Assembly: GCA_910578605.1 (NCBI GenBank)
Contig: CAJTQG010000002.1
Coordinates: forward strand, 1 to 64,000
Direction of reading: 5' to 3'
DNA from: an uncultured Lachnospiraceae bacterium
GTDB lineage: Bacteria > Bacillota > Clostridia > Lachnospirales > Lachnospiraceae
Length of the DNA stretch: 64,000 nt
Positions 1 to 8,592 of this stretch are shown here, piece by piece (the first letter of the stretch is position 1; each line of letters opens with the position of its first letter). The notes beneath the pieces were generated by a model. That model had not been told where the DNA came from, searched no databases, and saw nothing but the letters and a program-made list of their open reading frames with translations. Both the position numbers and the translations under genes were made by a program.

Positions 1-252
1 ATGTTTTATGTTGAACATTTCATGTTGAATGTTTTCATTATATTTTTTATTTTATTACTTGTCAATACAAATCTCCCAATAAACAATGGATGAATTTATC
101 TATTTTTGTATAAATTTACATTGCATATTATTACTTAATTATAACAATTCCATAACGTTGAACCTGTTTTTTGTATTTTTCTAAACATTATATACAACCT
201 CTTTCATTCCTTAAACATGCTCCAAAAAATATTTCCTTTTTTCCTCTATGTC
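1..252. other. AT-rich intergenic stretch, no gene seen
   Basis: Very AT-rich sequence at the left edge. No open frame with a ribosome binding site is visible on either strand. The motif atgttgaa occurs twice near the very start (about 10-30). It is probably the far upstream region of the glycosidase gene or the trailing edge of a gene outside the window. Confidence 0.5.
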
Positions 253-281
253 TTGACAGCAATTGCAATATTTTCCATAAT
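253..281 (+). promoter_or_regulatory. sigma-A-type promoter for the GH30 gene
   Basis: A perfect -35 TTGACA (253-258) is followed after 17 bp by a -10 CATAAT (276-281). It points to the GH30 gene, whose likely start is at 409. Between promoter and gene, at 370-382, are two CCTAGG sixmers separated by one A, a short palindromic motif that could be an operator. Confidence 0.6.
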
Positions 282-408
282 AATTCATAAGCATTTCCTT
301 TTACCTTCACAACAAAAGTTGTAAAAAAGAGGATTCTTGTGGAAAATAAGGTTTTCATTGTTATCTGCGCCTAGGACCTAGGTGAACCGAAAGGAATGGG
401 TGATTATT

Positions 409-1911
409 ATGCATAAAAAACACATTAAATTTATATGGATAATATTTATTATTATTGTGTTATTGATTCTTTCCGTCAGTCATTTTTATGTTGCAAATAG
501 AAAAAAGGAGGAGAAAGTGACTATGAAAACAAAACAAGATAACATAACCTGCTCTATTACACTCACTGAAAAAAAATACCAAACGATAGAAAGCTTTGGG
601 GCAAGCGGTGGATGGTGGGCGCAGGCAGTAGGCGGATATACAAAACCCGCTCAAAATGGGAGCACTGTTCGTGATTATGTGGCAAGTTTACTTTTTGACA
701 CAGAAGGGGGAATTGGTCTTAGCGCTTACCGATATAATATAGGTGCCGGCAGCACCGACGGAGGCAGCGATATTTCAGATTCATGGCGAAGAGCAGATAA
801 CTTTGTAAAATCAAACACACAAACATCCTATGACTGGAATAAGGATGCCAATGCTGTTTGGTTCTTAAAAGAAGCCGTCCGCTATGGTATTGAAGATATT
901 ACATTTTTTGTCAACAGTCCTCCAGTTCATTTGACAAAAAACAAAAAAGCCCACGGAGATAAAACCCCAAAAAATACATCTAATTTGGCTCCTGAACATT
1001 ATAAAGAATTTGCCGAATATATTTTGGATGTAACAGAACATTTTATAGAAGAAGGAATCCCTGTGCGCTACCTTTCACCAATCAATGAACCTCAATGGGA
1101 CTGGACCGGAGGGCAGGAGGGCTGCCACTATGAACCAGAGGAAATGACCGCCTGCTTAAAGGAGATTATCACACAAAAAAACGAGAGAAACAAACTGAAA
1201 CATCTATCTATCAGCGGGCCTGAAAGCGGAGAGTGGGGAAATACAAACTATAAGTATATTCAGGCGATTATGGAAGACGATTTCCTGTCCTCCTATTTTC
1301 ACACACTTGATATACATTCTTACTGGACTAATGCTAGTGCAAAGCAGCATTTTGCCGCTTGGCTTTTGGCACAGGGCTATGAACAGCTTACATGCAAGAC
1401 AAGCGAATGGTGTGAGATGACAAATGGCAAGGACTACTCCATGGATTCCGCCATTCATCTGGCACAGGAAATTCATGACGACCTTACCATTTTAAATGTC
1501 ACCTCATGGCAATACTGGATTGCCCTAAGCTGCTATGATTATAGAGATGGACTTCTGTATATCAATCCATCCACCCAAACTGTCACCATTCCAAAGCGCT
1601 TCTATGCTATGGGACATTACAGTAAATTTATACGGCCCGGATATGTGCGGCGGGAATTGAACAGCACATTGCCCTCTTTAAAAATATCAGCTTATGAAGG
1701 AAAAGAAACCAACAAAGAAGAGCTTATTATTGTATGTGTAAATTCCTCCGAAAAATCTATTGACCTTGAGACACAATTCCTGTCAGGCTTTCAACAGCTT
1801 GCAGTATATACTACCGATAACACACACAGCTTAGAATGTACTTATGACAGCGCTGTAAAAGAATCCTTAACAATCCCGCCCCTGTCTATCACTACACTAT
1901 CCATTCAATAA
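409..1911 (+). CDS. membrane-anchored glycoside hydrolase, GH30-like (endo-beta-1,6-galactanase type)
   Basis: Probable retaining endo-glycosidase acting outside the cell on plant or arabinogalactan-type polysaccharide. The 500-residue product begins with a charged stretch and one hydrophobic segment (about residues 7-26) without a clear cleavage site, so it looks like a signal anchor. The catalytic region has the family pattern: a GASGGWW motif early, the acid/base Glu in the INEPQWDW motif (about residue 227) and a candidate nucleophile Glu in TSEWCEM (about 333). A beta-rich tail follows, as in GH30 proteins. The start chosen is ATG 409, behind AAAGGAA at 390-396; an in-frame GTG at 382 has no such site. 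It stands alone behind its own promoter. Substrate is inferred from family resemblance only. Confidence 0.8.
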   Translation: MHKKHIKFIWIIFIIIVLLILSVSHFYVANRKKEEKVTMKTKQDNITCSITLTEKKYQTIESFGASGGWWAQAVGGYTKPAQNGSTVRDYVASLLFDTEGGIGLSAYRYNIGAGSTDGGSDISDSWRRADNFVKSNTQTSYDWNKDANAVWFLKEAVRYGIEDITFFVNSPPVHLTKNKKAHGDKTPKNTSNLAPEHYKEFAEYILDVTEHFIEEGIPVRYLSPINEPQWDWTGGQEGCHYEPEEMTACLKEIITQKNERNKLKHLSISGPESGEWGNTNYKYIQAIMEDDFLSSYFHTLDIHSYWTNASAKQHFAAWLLAQGYEQLTCKTSEWCEMTNGKDYSMDSAIHLAQEIHDDLTILNVTSWQYWIALSCYDYRDGLLYINPSTQTVTIPKRFYAMGHYSKFIRPGYVRRELNSTLPSLKISAYEGKETNKEELIIVCVNSSEKSIDLETQFLSGFQQLAVYTTDNTHSLECTYDSAVKESLTIPPLSITTLSIQ

Positions 1912-2011
1912 CATGTAAAAATATAGTGGGATATACCTATCATTTTCTGCTCTCCTACAATAGAAAGCAATAATGATAAATATATCCCACAACAAAAGAA
2001 ACACAAAATTG

Positions 2012-2572
2012 TCACATAGGTTTTAAATTTTTATTGAGCCTATTCACCATCCAGGCAAATCGCTTTTCACGGCCGGCATCTGTCTTTGCATCAAAATATG
2101 CCCTGGTATATGTTTTTTTCACTGATAATGACATACCGCCAAAATTTGTACAGGCAGGTTCATAGCCTTCTAACAGTGCAGATAGCTGAGCAATTTGCTC
2201 CTTGGTAATTTCCATAGGTTTTTGGGCATCCCACTGACCATTTTTTTTGGCTTCCTCTATTTTTCTTCTGCCAAAATCGGTCATAAGTCCTTGTTCCTCA
2301 AGGGTTTTAACCAATGCCTTATTTTTCTCAGACCACTTGCTCTTCTCCCTCCGCATAGAAAAATATTTCTTGTAGGTTTTATCGTCTATGCTTTTCATCT
2401 GTCCGTCAATCCATCCAAAGCAGAGAGCCTCTTCTAGCGCTTCTTTTGCTTTTACTGTTTTGGGGCCGCCGGCTTTACCAAATAAAAGCCAGATTCCTTC
2501 ATGGGAAAGACAATTCTCACTTAGCCATTTCCTGAATTCTTCTCTGTCAGCAAATTCCATTATTGCACCCAT
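2012..2572 (-). CDS. YdeI/OmpD-associated family protein
   Basis: A 186-residue soluble protein of the YdeI/OmpD-associated family (sometimes called bacteriocin-protection proteins), whose biochemical role is not settled. Family features seen: an N-terminal FRKWLSENCLSHEGIWLLF stretch, a GWIDGQ motif near residue 52, a KWSEKNK motif, and a C-terminal region with many Lys and Arg residues. A GGGAGGA site 6-8 bases upstream supports the start at 2572; a second Met four codons in is possible. It is monocistronic and converges on the GH30 gene, with no obvious link to it. Confidence 0.75.
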   Translation of the reverse strand: MGAIMEFADREEFRKWLSENCLSHEGIWLLFGKAGGPKTVKAKEALEEALCFGWIDGQMKSIDDKTYKKYFSMRREKSKWSEKNKALVKTLEEQGLMTDFGRRKIEEAKKNGQWDAQKPMEITKEQIAQLSALLEGYEPACTNFGGMSLSVKKTYTRAYFDAKTDAGREKRFAWMVNRLNKNLKPM

Positions 2573-2824
2573 GCTACATTCCTCCCTTTATCCACCGTCC
2601 GCTTAAAGCCCCAGCTTCTCAAATAATGGAAAATTTATTTTATTCCTATATTTTCCCTATATATAAAATCTTTACCATAGTTGAGTAATGGAGATTGTTC
2701 CAATCCATAGCATTAAATTTGGAAGGGGAATCCTTCTCCATTTGTTTTATTACATCATTCATGGCTGTTCCACTCATAAAACATGCAAAGACCTCATTAC
2801 TTGCAGTTGCTTATGAAATAAATA

Positions 2825-3631
2825 TCATATCAGACAATTTTCTGCTCCTTCTGCCAACTCTGCTGCCGTCAAATTCGGTTGATTTCTTAATTCACCCTCG
2901 ATAAACTCTATTAACTTCATAAGATGAAGCATTGTATTTCCTCTGCTTACAAAGATTTTTAAAACCTCCAAAAGCAGACTGTAAGATATTTTCTCCGGTA
3001 CGATGCCCTCTATCTGTGCAGGATATGCAATTTTTAAATTATCCGTCAATATTTTCACTATCTGAGCATTTAAAATATGTGCATAATTTTCTTTCACTAC
3101 ACTGCCAAGCTTTTCCATAATATCCCTGCTGGTATTTTCTGTAATCTTTTTTGTTTTCTCTTGATAAAGTATTTTTTGGTAAGAAACAATTTGTATTTCA
3201 TTTTTTTCCAAACTTAACTGGTCCATCACCTTCACTGCCGGAAGCAGAAATCCTTCCTCTGCAAGATGCCTCCTCTGCTCTTCCACATATTCCTTCCAAG
3301 TATTTTCCATAAATAGCTTCAAAAAACTCTCTCCAAACTGGATGCAGACCGGTTCATCGCAGTTCCTCAAAATTGCCATTACTTGCTGGTATATCCTTGT
3401 GTCATAATTCTCTGATATCTGTCCTCCCTCAATATTCAGCAAATAATCTGCACTAATGTTTAAGATTCTGCATATGTCCTGCATGATGGTAATGTCCGGC
3501 AGGCTCTGATTTCTTTCCCAGCGTGAAACCGCCTGAGGTGTCACACAAAGCTTTGCAGCAAACTCCTCCTGTGTAAGATTTTGATTTTGACGACATCTGG
3601 ATATTTTTTCTCCAAAATCTGTAATATTCAT
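2825..3631 (-). CDS. XRE-family helix-turn-helix regulator
   Basis: A 268-residue transcription regulator. Residues 1-65 form a Cro/C1-type HTH (LTQEEFAAKLCVTPQAVSRW is the recognition region). The remaining 200 residues are helical and resemble no domain I can name; they could be a sensor or oligomerisation part. The longest frame starts at 3661, but GAGGAGG lies just before ATG 3631, so that start is preferred. It follows the ABC exporter genes on the same strand after about 200 bp, making it a likely local regulator of that exporter, although it could be transcribed separately. The intergenic region contains a short ATTGT-aaa-ACAAT inverted repeat near 3750. Confidence 0.85.
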   Translation of the reverse strand: MNITDFGEKISRCRQNQNLTQEEFAAKLCVTPQAVSRWERNQSLPDITIMQDICRILNISADYLLNIEGGQISENYDTRIYQQVMAILRNCDEPVCIQFGESFLKLFMENTWKEYVEEQRRHLAEEGFLLPAVKVMDQLSLEKNEIQIVSYQKILYQEKTKKITENTSRDIMEKLGSVVKENYAHILNAQIVKILTDNLKIAYPAQIEGIVPEKISYSLLLEVLKIFVSRGNTMLHLMKLIEFIEGELRNQPNLTAAELAEGAENCLI

Positions 3632-3828
3632 TTGCAGTCCTCCTCTATTGATTTTATTCAATACACACTTATCAAAGGATTTTTCATTACAATAAAAGTC
3701 TCATCCTTTTTGTATACTGTTAAAAATATTTTAATCCACAGACAGAGTATTGTAAAACAATGAGGAATTGAGAAATCTCTCAACTGCAAATGAAACACTG
3801 AAATCTATTGTCCCATTTGGGCTTCATT

Positions 3829-5091
3829 TTAGAATACATTTTTCTTGTAGCTTTTTCCTGTAATGTATATCATTACAATAATTGCCGCCAGTAAAATGCC
3901 GATTCCTATTATCCCCTCCCACAACTTTGCACTTCCAATCAAACAATCTGCCGGAAGGCAAAAGGCCCCCGTAAATGGTATAAATCGAATGATCCGTGAC
4001 AGAAAAGCATTTTCCTGCAGGGGTATCATGTAGGCTGCCAGGAAACTGATAATAACCGGCACCTGAAATACAGTAATCGCTCCAGATAAATCCTCCACCT
4101 TCTCCAGACGGGAAGCCGCCCAGCCTGCAATAACGCTGAAGAAAATAAATCCAAGACAAAAAGCCAGCACAGCACACAAGATTGTAGACACGCTAAATGC
4201 ATCTTTTGAGCTTTCCTGTATCACTTTTCCGATATCTATAATTACGTTGTGATAGGAGTCGGATATCCCTCTTGCCACCTTATCTCCGAGAAAGAAACCA
4301 CCTACACCGCAGCCTACCCAAACAGACATCTGCACTAAAGCCACACAAACCATTCCTAATATTTTTCCTGCAATAATGTCATAGGGTTTTGCCGTTGTTA
4401 ACATTGTCTCCATCAATTTTGATGTTTTCTCTGCAATTACTACCTTAGTAATACTCTGACCATAAATAATAACCATCATATACATAACAAAACATACAAT
4501 CATAGGCGCAAACATTTTAAACATTGTCTCACCAATACTGCGCTCATTTCCCCCCGCCTCTAAAATATCATACAGAACCGGCGTATTGAACAGCAAAATT
4601 TGTTCCTGTGACAAGTTTAATGTTCCCATTTTAATCTGTTTTATATAGACCTCACAGTCTTCAGAGAATTTTTCACACATATCATTGTCCACATTGGAAT
4701 CTTCCCCGTACACAATATCCAGCTTCCATGCGCCATCCTCGCCTATGCTGCCTTTTACATAGATAGCATTTTCATCCTTTGTGTTAATACTGTCCACATC
4801 AAATTCTTCCTCTTTTACCTCCTCAAAGGTAATATTTGTCTGCTCACTGACAGACTGGAAAAATTCATCCTCCATCTGAGGCAGCTCCTGTGAGCCGCTG
4901 TAATATACCTTCTGAATAGCATCCGACTTATCCTCGTTCTTTTTATCCATACTGGCTACAAATACATTAATTCCAAATAATCCTGCAAACAGAAGAAGCG
5001 CTGTTCCAATGGAAAGAGCCATAAAATTTTTACCCTTCACAACCTGTGATACGGTAAAACAAAATACATTTTTCCAATTGTTATTGTTCAT
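3829..5091 (-). CDS. ABC-2 type permease, NatB-like (second subunit)
   Basis: A 420-residue membrane protein, the second permease of an ABC exporter. One N-terminal membrane segment (about 24-46) is followed by a long extracytoplasmic loop (about 50-190) and then five further membrane segments, the usual NatB/YhaP arrangement. The ATG follows directly after the TAG stop of the preceding permease gene, and GGGGGAG in the end of that gene serves as ribosome binding site, so the two are translationally linked. The partner genes are the permease 5092-6498 and the ATPase 6491-7426. Substrate is unknown: sodium, antimicrobial peptide or lipid are all possible for this family. Confidence 0.85.
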   Translation of the reverse strand: MNNNNWKNVFCFTVSQVVKGKNFMALSIGTALLLFAGLFGINVFVASMDKKNEDKSDAIQKVYYSGSQELPQMEDEFFQSVSEQTNITFEEVKEEEFDVDSINTKDENAIYVKGSIGEDGAWKLDIVYGEDSNVDNDMCEKFSEDCEVYIKQIKMGTLNLSQEQILLFNTPVLYDILEAGGNERSIGETMFKMFAPMIVCFVMYMMVIIYGQSITKVVIAEKTSKLMETMLTTAKPYDIIAGKILGMVCVALVQMSVWVGCGVGGFFLGDKVARGISDSYHNVIIDIGKVIQESSKDAFSVSTILCAVLAFCLGFIFFSVIAGWAASRLEKVEDLSGAITVFQVPVIISFLAAYMIPLQENAFLSRIIRFIPFTGAFCLPADCLIGSAKLWEGIIGIGILLAAIIVMIYITGKSYKKNVF

Positions 5092-6498
5092 CTACTTCTC
5101 CCCCTTTCGATTTAGTTTCCATAAGCTGACAAAGTCTTTCCACTGCATGGTATTTCCCTGATGATAAATTACCATCTCATAAATGCCGGACACCAATTTT
5201 AAAATCAGAAAAATAGTTGCAATCTGTACCACAAGGCTGAGCGCCCCAATCAGCAGGGAAATCTTGCCAATCATAATATAGCCTGGCACCATAAAAGGGG
5301 CAGAAAGGGGAAATAGAGACAGCACTACCTGTAAAGTAGATACATCCTTTTCACCAGCCAGCGCTACAAGAGTAATTCCAATAGTTGCATAGGCACATAA
5401 TATTAAAAGAACATTATAAAACTTCATACCCTCCGCCATCTCTTCAATTTTGCTCACACCAGAAGCAAAAATACTGGCAATCACACCATACATACTAACA
5501 CCAAGCAAAATGGCAATCAGCGCAATTCCTATCCTGCTTGCCGACAAATGCTGCAGCGACGGCATTTCCAAAACCTTCGCCACATTGTCTGACACCTGAA
5601 AGCCTCCGTCATTGCTGTAAAATATTACGCTGTCTAATACAACGGAAATCCCTCCGCTGACAATATAACAGCAAAGCTGCACCAACACTACCGCAACCGC
5701 CGCTCCAACTTTACCTAATATAATTGCCATAGGACGTATAGATGTCATAAGGTATTCGATGACCTTGCTGGATTTTTCCGTGATAATGGAGGAGGCCACC
5801 GACTCACCCATAATAGAGCTCATCAATACGGAAACCATCAACAATGCCAATAAAATATTATAGTCCTCCATTCCAATTCCGCTTGTATTCTCCTTCTCCT
5901 GCTCTCCTCCGCTGTACTTTACATTGGACTGAATCTCTGTCTTGACAGGCGTCTGAAGAAGCTTGAGCTGCTCATCCGTTAACCCTTCACTTTTTTCGCA
6001 GATTTCCTGAAAACTATCCTGGACATCATCGGCAAAAGTTCCTATCTCTGTGGTTTTAATACCACTTTCCTTGCTATAGACATATTGAAGCTGCAGCATG
6101 CCATCCTTCATACCGATTTTCATCAAGAGCACTTTATCCTTGGATTCTTCCAAATCCTTCTCCAGCTCCTTTGCTGCCTCCTCTGTCTCCACCAATTCCA
6201 CTGCAATATTTTTATAATGTGGCTGTTCTAAGAGCCAATCCTGAAAACCATTCATCCAGTTTTCCCTGTCGGTCATCTCCCAAAGCCCTTGGTCTGCCCC
6301 ATACACTTTCAGTGTCTTCACAAAATCCTGTGCCTCTCTCTTGCTTCCCTTGCCGGAAATCAGGGACATCACAGGCATAGAAAGAATCAACACAATACAC
6401 ATAACTCCGATGGCGATTCGATTTGATTTACTTTTCATAGACTGGACAAAGGAAAAAGAAAACACATCCTGCCAGCCTGTATACTGACCTTTATTCAT
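5092..6498 (-). CDS. ABC-2 type permease, NatB-like (first subunit)
   Basis: A 468-residue membrane protein with the same plan as its neighbour: an N-terminal membrane segment (about 29-50), a long external loop rich in Glu and Lys (about 50-210), then a cluster of membrane segments with an ITEKSSKVIEYLMTS motif, typical of NatB/YhaP permeases. The gene overlaps the end of the ATPase gene. Of two ATG codons at 6504 and 6498, the second is better spaced from AAGGTGG. Together with 3829-5091 it should form a heterodimeric export channel. Confidence 0.85.
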   Translation of the reverse strand: MNKGQYTGWQDVFSFSFVQSMKSKSNRIAIGVMCIVLILSMPVMSLISGKGSKREAQDFVKTLKVYGADQGLWEMTDRENWMNGFQDWLLEQPHYKNIAVELVETEEAAKELEKDLEESKDKVLLMKIGMKDGMLQLQYVYSKESGIKTTEIGTFADDVQDSFQEICEKSEGLTDEQLKLLQTPVKTEIQSNVKYSGGEQEKENTSGIGMEDYNILLALLMVSVLMSSIMGESVASSIITEKSSKVIEYLMTSIRPMAIILGKVGAAVAVVLVQLCCYIVSGGISVVLDSVIFYSNDGGFQVSDNVAKVLEMPSLQHLSASRIGIALIAILLGVSMYGVIASIFASGVSKIEEMAEGMKFYNVLLILCAYATIGITLVALAGEKDVSTLQVVLSLFPLSAPFMVPGYIMIGKISLLIGALSLVVQIATIFLILKLVSGIYEMVIYHQGNTMQWKDFVSLWKLNRKGEK

Positions 6499-7426
6499 GT
6501 GCATTTCCCACCTTTTCTACAAAAATTTCATGCAGAGACGGCTCTCTCAGCTCATAGCGCACAATCTTAATCTGATTTGCCACAAGCTGCTTTAAAAATT
6601 CATCTGCCTGCTCTTCCTGTGCCACTTTAATCTGATAGCCGTCAGGAGTTTGGTCTAACACTTGAAGATTGTGCTGTTTAATATAAGAAGAAATATCCTG
6701 CTCGCACTTCAGCATCATATTCACACGGCCATATCCCTTTTTAATCTCATTCAGATTACCTTGAAGCACCGCATTTCCCTTGTTTAATATAGTGATGTCC
6801 TCACAAAATTCCTCGATGGTTGCCATCTGATGACTAGACATAATCACATATTTTCCCTTGGCAATCTGCTCCTTAATAATCCCCTTGAACAAGTCGGAAT
6901 TTACCGGATCAAGTCCGCTCATAGGCTCGTCTAGCACAATAAGCTCAGGATCAGAAATCAACGCCGCCATCAACTGAATTTTCTGCTGATTACCTTTTGA
7001 TAACTGGTCAGCGGTCTTTCCCTTTGCTGCTTTTCCCTTTGCATCCTTGGAAGGATAAATATACTCCTCCACCTCTAGACGTTCTGCCCAATTTTTAATG
7101 CGATTCAAAGCATCCTGCTTCTCCACTTTTTTTAACTTAGCAAAATAGAGAAGCTGATCCATCAGTGTATACTTTGGATACAAGCCTCTCTCCTCCGCCA
7201 AATAACCTACATTCAATTTCATTGGGTCTAGTGTCTGTCCATCCCACAACACTTCCCCCTCATCATATGACAACATTCCAAGCATAATTCGGATTGTTGT
7301 TGTCTTTCCTGCACCGTTAGTTCCCAAAAGTGCATACACCCCCGGCTGCTCCATCTGAAAGCTTAGATGATTCACTACCGTTTTCTCTCCATACTTTTTT
7401 ACTAAATTTTTCACTTCTAATGACAT
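6491..7426 (-). CDS. ABC transporter ATP-binding protein, NatA-like
   Basis: A 311-residue cytoplasmic ATPase that powers the exporter formed by the two downstream permeases. Visible motifs: Walker A GTNGAGKTT, a LSKGNQQK signature in place of the usual LSGGQ, and Walker B LIVLDEPMSGLDP, followed by the H-loop. The last 80 residues form the extra C-terminal domain (DUF4162 type) typical of NatA/YhaQ. The start at 7426 is chosen because AGGGAGG lies about 6 bases upstream; the frame is open further but has no other site. First gene of the three-gene operon. Confidence 0.88.
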   Translation of the reverse strand: MSLEVKNLVKKYGEKTVVNHLSFQMEQPGVYALLGTNGAGKTTTIRIMLGMLSYDEGEVLWDGQTLDPMKLNVGYLAEERGLYPKYTLMDQLLYFAKLKKVEKQDALNRIKNWAERLEVEEYIYPSKDAKGKAAKGKTADQLSKGNQQKIQLMAALISDPELIVLDEPMSGLDPVNSDLFKGIIKEQIAKGKYVIMSSHQMATIEEFCEDITILNKGNAVLQGNLNEIKKGYGRVNMMLKCEQDISSYIKQHNLQVLDQTPDGYQIKVAQEEQADEFLKQLVANQIKIVRYELREPSLHEIFVEKVGNAHE

Positions 7427-7877
7427 AAAATTCCTCCCTGTTGTATAATTTATTCCCATGTGCATTAACATTTACAGCCGTATTATCATTGAAACCTTGA
7501 TATTTGGCTTAATTCAATACACAAGCAAGCTTAGCCTGCCAACATTGGGCAAATACAATCATTTTAATCATACCACTTCATATACAGATTGTAAATATTA
7601 TTTACCTATTATATTTTTATCATTTTCGTGCATATCAATTAATTCTATGGTACAATCAATATCTGATAACCGTTACACAAACAAAGTAACATAGAATAAT
7701 AAAATAATAAAAAACAAAAAAAATATGCATGGAAGACTTGTGGGATAAAGCGTATCCTTGTCAAGTATAATCATAGCAGTACAATAATTTTGAATCTATT
7801 TAATATAATAAAAATAATGATAGAATAGCGATAGCTCATGATAGTATAAAAATAATGAAGAAAGGACAATATCATTT
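7427..7877. other. divergent intergenic region
   Basis: About 450 bp of AT-rich sequence between the leftward ABC operon and the rightward gene at 7878. A candidate rightward promoter is TTGTCA (7758-7763), 16 bp, TACAAT (7780-7785). No credible gene is seen on either strand. Confidence 0.4.
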
Positions 7878-8588
7878 ATGAGTGATAAAGAGACAAACAA
7901 AAAATTGATAAGAGAGATGACGCTTCCTGAAAAGCTAAAGTATATATGGGATTATCACAAGCTGCCAATTATGGGAGTCTTATGTACCATTGCCGTTGTG
8001 ATTCTTTTGTCTGGGGAATTTATAAAACAGGACAAGAAGTCTGTGTTAAATATTGCCACTTTAAACTGCACCTTTGCCGGTCACGATGTGCAGTCTATGC
8101 AGGAGGAGTACTTAACCGCCGCTTCCTACTCACCCAAAAAATATTGTATTACCTTCTATGATAATTTAGTTGCTACCCAGGGGGATGCTGCCAATGAGGA
8201 GGATGCCGTGGGAGCCTATACCGCCTATAATTCCCTTGAGGCAATGCTCATCAAACAGGAACCACTAGATATTATCTTGAGCAATGTGGAAGATTTGACA
8301 ATCACCCACAAGGGAATCGAAAATAAAGACGGCAGTCAAAGTGAGATTGTGTTTGAAGATTATTTGACAGACCTTACTGATATTTTATCGGAGGAGTTTC
8401 TCAAAAAACATCAGGAGGAAATTGTCTATTCTCCAAACACAGGAAAGGCAATCGGCATTGATATGAAAGAAAGCAAACTGGCAACAAAATACGGGACCTT
8501 TCAGATGGAGACAATCCTTTGTATCTGCCAATATATGGAACACAAAGAAAATGTTATGGCATTTTTAGAATATGCATTTGCATCCTAA
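7878..8588 (+). CDS. membrane-anchored extracytoplasmic protein of unknown function
   Basis: I do not recognise a characterised family. The 236-residue product has a basic N-terminus with a motif LPEKLKYIWDYHKLPI just before a single membrane segment (about 31-46), then a soluble domain expected outside the cell. The EKLxYIWDYxKxPI motif is one I associate with unnamed proteins of Lachnospiraceae. The external part has a beta-alpha pattern and an acidic surface, reminiscent of a substrate-binding lobe, but this is only inference. AAAGGA lies 11 bases before the ATG. The gene is alone and converges on the ABC exporter gene with only 4 bp between stops. Confidence 0.6.
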   Translation: MSDKETNKKLIREMTLPEKLKYIWDYHKLPIMGVLCTIAVVILLSGEFIKQDKKSVLNIATLNCTFAGHDVQSMQEEYLTAASYSPKKYCITFYDNLVATQGDAANEEDAVGAYTAYNSLEAMLIKQEPLDIILSNVEDLTITHKGIENKDGSQSEIVFEDYLTDLTDILSEEFLKKHQEEIVYSPNTGKAIGIDMKESKLATKYGTFQMETILCICQYMEHKENVMAFLEYAFAS

Positions 8589-8592
8589 TCCC

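Noticed and set aside
2650..2824. Possible terminator around GGAAGGGGAATCCTTCTCC after the XRE gene
   Set aside because: The stem is short and imperfect and no T run follows in the correct direction.
3824..4177. 117-codon open frame inside the permease gene
   Set aside because: It is an out-of-frame shadow of the well-supported permease 3829-5091.
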